The notes under the pieces were generated by a model, which saw only the letters and a program-made list of their open reading frames with translations, did no database searches and was not told the DNA's origin. A DNA stretch of 64,000 nt from Palsa-883 sp035486355 (GTDB taxonomy: Bacteria > Pseudomonadota > Alphaproteobacteria > Acetobacterales > Acetobacteraceae). This document shows positions 57,743 to 64,000 of this stretch, piece by piece (positions within the stretch are counted from its first letter, which is position 1; every line of letters begins with the position of its first letter). A program made the translations under genes and the position numbers. The stretch is taken from NCBI GenBank assembly GCA_035486355.1, contig DATHNE010000115.1, positions 25,115 through 89,114 on the forward strand. The letters run 5' to 3'.

Positions 57743-60700
57743 TCAACGACGGGTGCGTCGGAAGAACAGGTTTTCCCCGCACCTCGGAAGTTCCTCGAAC
57801 ATCGGGTGGACAGCCTTTCGTACGGCTTCGTCGCTGCCTGGCCTGAAGCGATCGTGCGTTTCTATGATAATCAAATCGACACGCGGAAGCCATTCGTGTA
57901 CGCAGTCCGAGAAGACTTCAAGTTCGGCGCCCTCGATGTCAATTTTGAGGATATCCACGCGATTGAAGCCCGCTTCATCGAACAGGGTTGCCATCTTGCA
58001 ACTTTTCGTCATACCGCTTGATCCCGCCTTGCGATCCGATACCTGTACGCCCCAGGCGCCGAGAGGCGAACTACTTTCACTCTCGGTATGAAGATATACC
58101 AGGCCGTCCTTTGTCCAGACGGCAGCGTGCTGGTTCAGGACACGATCGCCCAAAGCCTCGGTATTGCGGACCAGGGCTGTGAAGTTGTCAGTCTCTGGTT
58201 CGACACAAAGTATCCTTGCGTTGGGGTACCTTAATCCAAAAAACACGGCTGCCAAGCCTATGTTCGCCCCTAAGTCCACTATAGCTTCCGCCGATTTCGG
58301 CAAATTCAAAGAGTCATACTCACGATTTACGAACACCTGCTCGAAGGTAGGAATATCGCTTGTGTTGAGGCGCAAGATGACTTCATAATCGCCGCCTGGG
58401 AGTTCCACGGAGATTTTTCTTGCGACTACATATAGATCTCTGATTTTAACTGCACCGACCCGCTCAAGGCAGAGAGTATCTATTAGCAGATCCTGGTGAA
58501 TATAAATTCTGGAGACCGGCAGAAACACATCAGGCTTCAAACCTTCCCAGAAGACGGTCAGGGTCTCGTTGGCAATCTCATATGTTGCCTTTCTGTCGTA
58601 ACCCTCGAGTTCGGCTTCATTGTTGGTGTTCGACAGCTTCAGAAAGCCGGTCCAATGCGGGTGGATCGCCTCTACCCTCCTGAAATCCAGACTTTCCACA
58701 CCAACTCTCGTGACATAGCCGGATCGCTCGTCGGTTAATTTGAAATTGGTCGCCGCCCACTCAGCAGGCAAGGCCTGTATCCTTCGTTCCATCTGATCGG
58801 ACAACGACACTAATTCATCGGAATCAGGCCGGTAACCTAGCACCTCGCATTCACAAAAATGCAGGTATCCGCCGTCGTCTTTGCGTATCCGAACAAACCG
58901 AGCGATGGATCTGGCATCAGGCATAATCACCAATGGAACGTTATTAAAATGGCCGAATATAGCATCATCATTCTTGCAATAAATTGGCAACCAGCTGCCC
59001 GTCGCCCCGGTTCGCGAGACTAGGACGGTGAAACGCCGCAGCCTTTCGGCAGCATCGCGGCGGTTGAAGATGCGCAACTGCTCGATTACAAAGTCTGCCC
59101 CGAGGTCGACCTGCCACCACGGTGCCGTCTCATGAGCTGTGTGGAAAAACGTCGTGCTTCCGGTGTCACCATTATTTGCAACTCGTGCGTCGACGTCGGG
59201 GTTCGAATGTGTCGACCACTGGGATGTAGAACTTTGCGTCGCTGGGCGGTTCAATGCGAGATTTGCTGATTCGTCCGCCGTCAAGCTCGCGTGAATGTCC
59301 TGCCATCCATCAAACTGAGAAGAGAACGACGCGACGACTGCGTCGCGATCAATCCAAACGCCGAGCAATTCATCGCCAAAAACACCCGAGGCGCCGTCAG
59401 CAAAGACATGCTCGATGGGTTCGCCTCGAAGCGTTCTTGTGCGTACGACCGTGCCGCCGATATTCTGCTGCGGCACCAGTCGAAATTGCTTGTAGCCAAG
59501 GTCGCTGAGAGTTTCCAGATCCCGCGCCAGGGAGGAGATATCTACGGTATTAGCTTCAATGGAAATATACTGCGGTCGATCTTCGAAATTTCGTAAAGCG
59601 TCCAACACCAAGCCGTCCGCTCCTTCGATGTCGATCTTTAAATAGAATGGCATTCCGAATTTTTCAAAAACCTCGGCCATATTTATTTGATCGACCTCGG
59701 TCTCGGTGCTGTCGCTACCTAGCGCAGCATTTCTGGCAACCCATGCCTGATCGATAGTGCCCCACACTGAAACCCTGTTATTCAAATAGAACTTGACTTT
59801 GCCCGTACTTGTCGGCGGCGCGATGGCACCTTGAACGATATGCAACTGGCCTGACTGAATTTGTTGCGCAAACCGCTCACTACAAAATTCAGCGAGGCTA
59901 GGATTGGCTTCGAAAGCGACGACATGGTATCCCTTTTTCAGGTAAAACTCTGTGTCCTCCCCCGTATGCAGGCCGACATCATAAACCAAATGATCGTTGC
60001 GCGCCATTTTTTCCCCTCTGACGGCACTGCGTGGTCCAGGTTTAGTGATAACGCTTGGTCCCGACGACAACTTCTCCCAGTCGATCGAAATCACATGCGC
60101 GCCGTGTACGTGGAATACGCGGTTGCGCGAAGCGTGCCAACGCAGGAATGGAACCGAACTTTTCCGTTCCGGCATTAGCCAATCATGCAATTCGACTATC
60201 ACCACCGGAAATGCATCAATTGGGCTGGTATCGCCTTCAAACAATGATTGCTCGTGACCTTCAATGTCGATTTTCAGGACGAACGGTACATATCCTGCAT
60301 TCTCGGCAAAGACGCGGCCAAGGCCGATCGTGCAGGTCGGCTTACCGGCGCTCGCGCGCTGAGCCTCGCGGCCCGACTCGGCCATTCCTCGATCGATCAG
60401 GATACCGGTACCATCCTCCTTGTCGAGGAAGGCATGGTAAAGCTTCGAGTCAAGCAGAGAGAGATTCATGTTGGATGCCAACACCTCAAAGTCGTCGCGG
60501 TTCGGCTCAATCCCAACAATACGGCAGGGCGGCCATTTGAAGCCGAACCATAGCCCGCTGGCGCCGAAATGGGCGCCAGCATCGACAATCAATGCGGCGT
60601 TGCCCGTGGCCACGATGCGACTGTGATAGGCGGCGATCGTGGCTAGGAAGCAGCCCGGGATGTCGTAGTCTCGGCGCGTAAAAACTTGTGCGAGCACTAC

Positions 60701-61540
60701 CCGGTCCGACGTGTTTTCGCGGTGCCAGACACGAATGATGCGGCCATCGAGGTTGCAATCGGTGCTTATTAGACCGTCGCGCCAGCCGCCGAAGGTCTCC
60801 CAGGCAAAGCGTCCGTTCTGATCATAGTGGCGGAGGATGTTCTCGTATTCAATGGCCCATTTTGCTCCAATTTCATTCAGTCGCCCCAAATTAGCGCGAA
60901 GCCGATCAAGTGTGCGGCCATGAAAGCGATAATGCGCAATTTCGAATTGTCGCGCGGATACCCGTTCGTCAATGAAAAAATGGTGTGCCACCGCGCTCGG
61001 AAGATGGCCTTTCACGAAGACGCCCTTGAACTGCGTACCGTTCATAACGGTCTCGTTAAATCGAGCCTTAATTGGAAACACCTTGCTGAGGTCATCGCTT
61101 TCGGTGAATCCGACTAGGTCACCACTGCTCGTGAACCGGTCAAGCATGATGCCCCGCGCAACATTGACCCCTTCTGCGTCCAACTCAGAGATGGTCTCAT
61201 GAACTGGCCGGTCGATGATGACAAATTCGTCAAAGTCGACTATAATAACCCACTCGTCCGCGTCCTGATAGCGTCGGCGCATCTCCGTAACGGCTGCAAC
61301 GCCACCGGTGACACTTTCTATCACGTCCAGATCAGTGATTGTGGTAACGTCGTATTCTTGACTTCGACGTTGGATACTGTTCTCCAACGCTGGGGGACAG
61401 GCGATAAAAAACCTGTTGACCCCACCTGCCGCATAGTGACGGAGGAAATGCACCAGCAACCCCCATTCGTCGTCGGTGATGCAAACGAACAGTTTCAGCG
61501 GCCGTATTCCACGCAATTTACCAAGGTGCTTCTCAACCAT
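57743..61540 (-). CDS. giant multidomain glycosyltransferase / triple FkbM methyltransferase / discoidin protein
   Basis: From the ATG at 61540 this is 1265 residues. An N-terminal glycosyltransferase-like domain (KLFVCITDDEWGLLVHFLRH, VIIVDFDEFVIID with a DxD-type motif) is followed by FkbM module 1 (IVDAGAHFGASGLWFGF, VLKIDIEGHEQSLF), module 2 (LVYDVGLHTGEDTEFYLKKG, FYLKIDIEGADGLVLDAL), an F5/8 type C domain (NLALNRPATQSSTS, PWWQVDLGADFVIEQLRIFN), a linker, and module 3 (IVDLGANIGLAAVFFGL, ILKIDIEGAELEVF). FkbM enzymes are SAM O-methyltransferases. The protein probably builds and methylates a glycan chain. In-frame codons continue upstream to 61759 but run into IS66 sequence, so the native N-terminus may be lost. 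Lower GC than its surroundings suggests transfer. Confidence 0.82.
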   Translation of the reverse strand: MVEKHLGKLRGIRPLKLFVCITDDEWGLLVHFLRHYAAGGVNRFFIACPPALENSIQRRSQEYDVTTITDLDVIESVTGGVAAVTEMRRRYQDADEWVIIVDFDEFVIIDRPVHETISELDAEGVNVARGIMLDRFTSSGDLVGFTESDDLSKVFPIKARFNETVMNGTQFKGVFVKGHLPSAVAHHFFIDERVSARQFEIAHYRFHGRTLDRLRANLGRLNEIGAKWAIEYENILRHYDQNGRFAWETFGGWRDGLISTDCNLDGRIIRVWHRENTSDRVVLAQVFTRRDYDIPGCFLATIAAYHSRIVATGNAALIVDAGAHFGASGLWFGFKWPPCRIVGIEPNRDDFEVLASNMNLSLLDSKLYHAFLDKEDGTGILIDRGMAESGREAQRASAGKPTCTIGLGRVFAENAGYVPFVLKIDIEGHEQSLFEGDTSPIDAFPVVIVELHDWLMPERKSSVPFLRWHASRNRVFHVHGAHVISIDWEKLSSGPSVITKPGPRSAVRGEKMARNDHLVYDVGLHTGEDTEFYLKKGYHVVAFEANPSLAEFCSERFAQQIQSGQLHIVQGAIAPPTSTGKVKFYLNNRVSVWGTIDQAWVARNAALGSDSTETEVDQINMAEVFEKFGMPFYLKIDIEGADGLVLDALRNFEDRPQYISIEANTVDISSLARDLETLSDLGYKQFRLVPQQNIGGTVVRTRTLRGEPIEHVFADGASGVFGDELLGVWIDRDAVVASFSSQFDGWQDIHASLTADESANLALNRPATQSSTSQWSTHSNPDVDARVANNGDTGSTTFFHTAHETAPWWQVDLGADFVIEQLRIFNRRDAAERLRRFTVLVSRTGATGSWLPIYCKNDDAIFGHFNNVPLVIMPDARSIARFVRIRKDDGGYLHFCECEVLGYRPDSDELVSLSDQMERRIQALPAEWAATNFKLTDERSGYVTRVGVESLDFRRVEAIHPHWTGFLKLSNTNNEAELEGYDRKATYEIANETLTVFWEGLKPDVFLPVSRIYIHQDLLIDTLCLERVGAVKIRDLYVVARKISVELPGGDYEVILRLNTSDIPTFEQVFVNREYDSLNLPKSAEAIVDLGANIGLAAVFFGLRYPNARILCVEPETDNFTALVRNTEALGDRVLNQHAAVWTKDGLVYLHTESESSSPLGAWGVQVSDRKAGSSGMTKSCKMATLFDEAGFNRVDILKIDIEGAELEVFSDCVHEWLPRVDLIIIETHDRFRPGSDEAVRKAVHPMFEELPRCGENLFFRRTRR

Positions 61541-61844
61541 CCCTGCATTTTCTTTCGCGATTTCAATATGATAACCTTCATACTGGGCGCCCGCCTTCCC
61601 CCTGACCCATGTAGGCAACTCGGCTGGCTTGCAGACGGTAATGACGCGGCCAGCTGTCAACAACAGGCTGGGCCGTTGCGAGTCAAGGGTAGGCGGGGTT
61701 GTGCCCCTTGGGCGATCAGTGCGGATTTGGCGGCAGCCAGTTCCAGGGCACCAGCTCATCGATGCGGTCCTGTGGCCAGCCGTTTACGAGGCGGGTTAGC
61801 AGGTGAGTGATGTGGTCCAGCGGATTGACGTCGTTCAATTTGCA

Positions 61845-62195
61845 AGTTTATGCCGAACGCCGAACTATGCCGAGCGCTATCTTGCGAGGCCTGATTCCGG
61901 CTGGTCCCACAGGTGTTCCATTCGGCATAGTTCATCGACCTTGCAATCGGCCTCTGAGCAGCAGCATGCAGCAGCTACATAGAGCAGCAGCATGTCCGAC
62001 AAGGGTGATCCAGAGTCTCGATCGTCGCCAATGCCGTTTGCACTACCGGCTACACAAAGGAAACTATGCCGAGCGGCACAGCGATGGAAGTTTGCATTCC
62101 GGCAGGCACGGCAAGTACTCGTTCACATTGATCGCACGTCCGTTCGGCATAGTTCGGCGTTCGGCATAAACAGCCCTATGCCGCGCGCGGCATAG
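61845..62195. mobile_element. 351-bp MITE-like element with 28-bp perfect terminal inverted repeats
   Basis: It lies exactly inside the IS66 transposase codons ETC|KLND. Removing it and one copy of a 3-bp direct repeat (GCA at 61842-61844 and 62196-62198) rejoins an intact reading frame. Terminal inverted repeats at 61846-61873 (starting GTTTATGCCG) and 62144-62171 (ending CGGCATAAAC) match at all 28 positions. Each contains two TATGCCG motifs. Further copies of the motif lie at about 61922 and 62066. There is no plausible open frame, so mobility would have to be provided in trans. Confidence 0.85.
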
Positions 62196-62196
62196 G
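62175..62196. repeat. 22-bp perfect palindrome at the element's right edge
   Basis: CCTATGCCGCG with its exact reverse complement, giving CTATGCCG arms around an alternating GC core. It lies between the right terminal inverted repeat and the GCA target repeat, and shares the TATGCCG motif with the terminal repeats. It may be a recombinase-binding site or a partial second insertion end. Confidence 0.75.
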
Positions 62197-63249
62197 CAGG
62201 TCTCGATCAGCGATGCCCAGCATGACCAGCTGACCCCACCTTCGTCGCTACCGGCGAAGAGGCTACGCTTTCTGCTCAAGATCACCCGGCGGATGGTGCG
62301 CTCGACGGCGTTGGTGTCGAGGTCGATACGACTATCATCGATAAATCGAACCAGCCCGTCCCAGTGGTTCAGCGCATAGTTGATCGCGTCCGCGGTGGTG
62401 CTGCGGGCGGGCAACTTTGCCAGCTGCGTCTCGAACCAAAGGCGCAGGTCGTCAACGAGCGGCCGGCTCTCAACTTGGCGCATCACCCGCCTGGCATCCG
62501 GAGTATCGCCGCGGACGCGTGCCTCGATCTCGGAGAGTGCCGCGATCCGCCTCAGCGCCTCGGTCGCGATCGGCGACGTGCCGACTTGGCCAGGTCGTAG
62601 AATCCGCGACCCACATGGCTCCAACAAAAAACCAGCGTCACCCTCTGTTCATCACGCACGGCACCGGCAAACTTCTTGTAAACCGCATAGCCGTCGCATT
62701 GCAGGATGCCGCGATAGCCACCGAGCAAGGCGTTGGCGTGGATGTGTCCGCGGCCCGGCGCGAAGCTATGGACGACGGCTGGCGGCGTGCGGCCGCCCCA
62801 CGGCCGATCATCGCGTGCAATGGCCCAGAAGGAGTCCTTCGTGGTGCGCCCACGACCAGGATCGAGCACCGGGACGACGGTTTCGTCGGCAAACATCCGG
62901 CTCGAAGCCAACCGCATCTCGCGCAGCCGCGCGACCACCGGGGCGACCTCGGCCGCGGCATAGCCAATCCAGAAGGATAGGGTGGAGCGGTCGATGATCA
63001 CGCCTTCACGCGCCATCATCTACGCCTGTCGATACAGCGGCTGGTGATCGGCAAAGCGGGAGACCACGACCTGCGCCACCAGCGCTTCGGTCGGGACGCC
63101 GCCTTCGATCAACCGCGGCGGTGCCGGCTCCTGCACCACCGTGCCCGGTCCATGCAAACCCCCAATCCTGGAGGCCAATGGCACCGGACGCTTCACAAGC
63201 TACAAACACCGGACAGATCACGAGCTAGCCACACTGAGTGCTATTTTAC

Positions 63250-63278
63250 TTGTCATGGTGGCTATTTGGGTGTATAAT
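63250..63278 (+). promoter_or_regulatory. near-consensus sigma-70 promoter
   Basis: TTGTCA (63250-63255), a 17-bp spacer, then TATAAT (63273-63278), in an AT-rich stretch between the IS66 remnant and the decarboxylase-like gene. Transcription would start about 40 bp before the ATG at 63327. Confidence 0.75.
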
Positions 63279-63326
63279 TCGAACATTCTCGCTATTTGAT
63301 ACAAACTGCTCGGGGTAGTCCGGCCA

Positions 63327-64000
63327 TGAAACGCGTAATGGTAACTGGCGGCGCCGGCTTCCTTGGCTCTCACCTGTGCGAGCGCCTGTTGCGTGATGGC
63401 AACAATGTGTTGTGTGTGGACAACTACTTCACCGGCCGCAAGGTCAACATCTCGCACCTCGCCAGCAACCCGCATTTTGAGGCGATGCACCACGACGTCA
63501 CCTTCCCGCTCTATGTCGAGGTGGACGAGATCTATAACATGGCCTGCCCGGCCTCGCCGGTTCACTACCAATACGATCCAGTGCAGACGACTAAGACCAG
63601 CGTCATGGGCGCCATTAACATGCTCGGCTTGGCGAAGCGTGTAGGTGCCAAAGTCCTGCAGGCCTCCACTAGCGAGGTGTACGGCGACCCAATGGTGCAT
63701 CCGCAGACCGAGGATTATCGTGGCAATGTCAACCCGTTAGGCCCGCGCGCGTGCTACGATGAGGGCAAGCGCTGTGCCGAGACGCTGTTCTTCGACTACC
63801 TGCGCCAGCACCGCACGCGCATCAAGGTGGCGCGAATCTTCAACACCTATGGCCCGCGCATGCACCCGAATGACGGGCGGGTAGTGTCGAATTTCTGTGT
63901 GCAGGCGCTGCGTGGCGAGGACATCACCTTGTACGGCGACGGCAGCCAGACCCGGGCGTTCTGTTACGTCGATGACTTGGTGGACGGACTGACGCGGCTG
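63327..64000 (+). CDS. UDP-glucuronate decarboxylase-like NAD-dependent epimerase/dehydratase (3' end outside window)
   Basis: 224 residues are visible. The NAD motif is MVTGGAGFLGSHLCERLL. The active-site Ser/Thr is in LQASTSEVYGDPMVHPQ, and Tyr-x3-Lys sits in GPRACYDEGKRCAETLFFDY. The PRACYDEGKR block and ARIFNTYGPRMHPNDGRVVS are characteristic of UDP-xylose synthase/UXS enzymes, which convert UDP-glucuronate to UDP-xylose. The ATG has only a weak GGGG upstream. It would supply a sugar donor for glycan assembly. The gene continues past base 64000. Confidence 0.9.

Larger units (their letters stand above)
61716..63190 (-). pseudogene. IS66-family transposase (TnpC) remnant
   Basis: Pieces in order on the minus strand are VVQEPAPPRLIEGGVPTEAL and VVVSRFADHQPLYRQA, a TAG at about 63.02 kb where relatives have Gln, then MMAREGVIIDRSTLSFWIGY, DETVVPVLDPGRGRTTKDSF and VFCWSHVGRGFYDLAK. 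A frameshift near 62.6 kb follows, then SPIATEALRRIAALSEIEAR, NAVERTIRRVILSRKRSLFA and WASLIETC. An inserted 351-bp element interrupts here, and the end is LNDVNPLDHITHLLTRLVNG, PQDRIDELVPWNWLPPNPH. The N-terminal zinc-finger part, tnpA and tnpB are missing. The element is non-functional. Confidence 0.88.

Noticed and set aside
57605..58021. A 138-codon plus-strand frame at the left edge of the low-GC region
   Set aside because: Most of it is antisense to the FkbM module 3 codons and it has no motif or ribosome-binding site.

Overview
The window is high-GC DNA from an alphaproteobacterium. The near-origin block mnmG-rsmG-parA-parB, a complete 2-oxoglutarate dehydrogenase operon with its own lpd, the small lipoprotein and DUF families present, and the codon bias all fit Rhodospirillales, most likely Acetobacteraceae. 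The assignment comes from gene content and sequence style and was not checked against a database. Two 16-bp parS palindromes at 13.4 and 15.7 kb place the segment close to the chromosome origin.

Layout. 0-5.6 kb is a surface-glycan block: a kinase-like partial gene, two methyltransferases, a glycosyltransferase-like protein, a GT2 glycosyltransferase and an RmlD-like reductase. 6-9.3 kb holds a tail-collar/acetyltransferase remnant, a DHA2 efflux pump, a quinone oxidoreductase, an O6-alkylguanine repair protein and tRNA-Thr(GGT). 9.4-12.8 kb is a likely catabolic operon (alpha/beta hydrolase, flavin monooxygenase, TauD-type dioxygenase). 12.8-17.6 kb is the yqgE-parB-parA-rsmG-mnmG block. 17.7-30.5 kb is core metabolism: a DedA protein, an EF-G-like GTPase, pdxA, lpd-sucB-sucA, ilvE and ahcY. 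30.6-35.6 kb carries a frameshifted DMT transporter, an amidohydrolase/HiPIP-like pair, a SIMPL protein and a decayed TPR/glycosyltransferase gene. 35.6-50.4 kb is rich in acyl-CoA genes: two crotonase-fold proteins, a CoA-transferase whose A and B subunits are separated by a 3-kb gene for an unknown 976-residue protein, an ADP-forming acyl-CoA synthetase and a CaiB-type CoA-transferase. Among these lie a transglutaminase-like protein and small secreted or lipoprotein genes. 50.5-57.6 kb has birA, a RidA-family protein, a fully decayed sensor kinase/Hint/response-regulator locus, rsmD, a pseudouridine synthase, a broken nucleotidyltransferase with its partner, a cupin and a class I glutamine amidotransferase.

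57.6-63.3 kb looks acquired. It starts at a truncated carboxymuconolactone-decarboxylase gene, has lower GC, and carries one very large protein combining a glycosyltransferase-like domain, three FkbM methyltransferase modules and a discoidin domain. It ends in an IS66 transposase remnant that is itself interrupted by a 351-bp non-coding element with 28-bp perfect terminal inverted repeats. A UDP-glucuronate decarboxylase-like gene behind a near-consensus sigma-70 promoter runs off the right edge and reconnects to glycan synthesis.

A recurring theme is gene decay. At least eight loci are frameshifted, truncated or interrupted, and in one case a 16-bp tandem duplication can be seen to break the frame.
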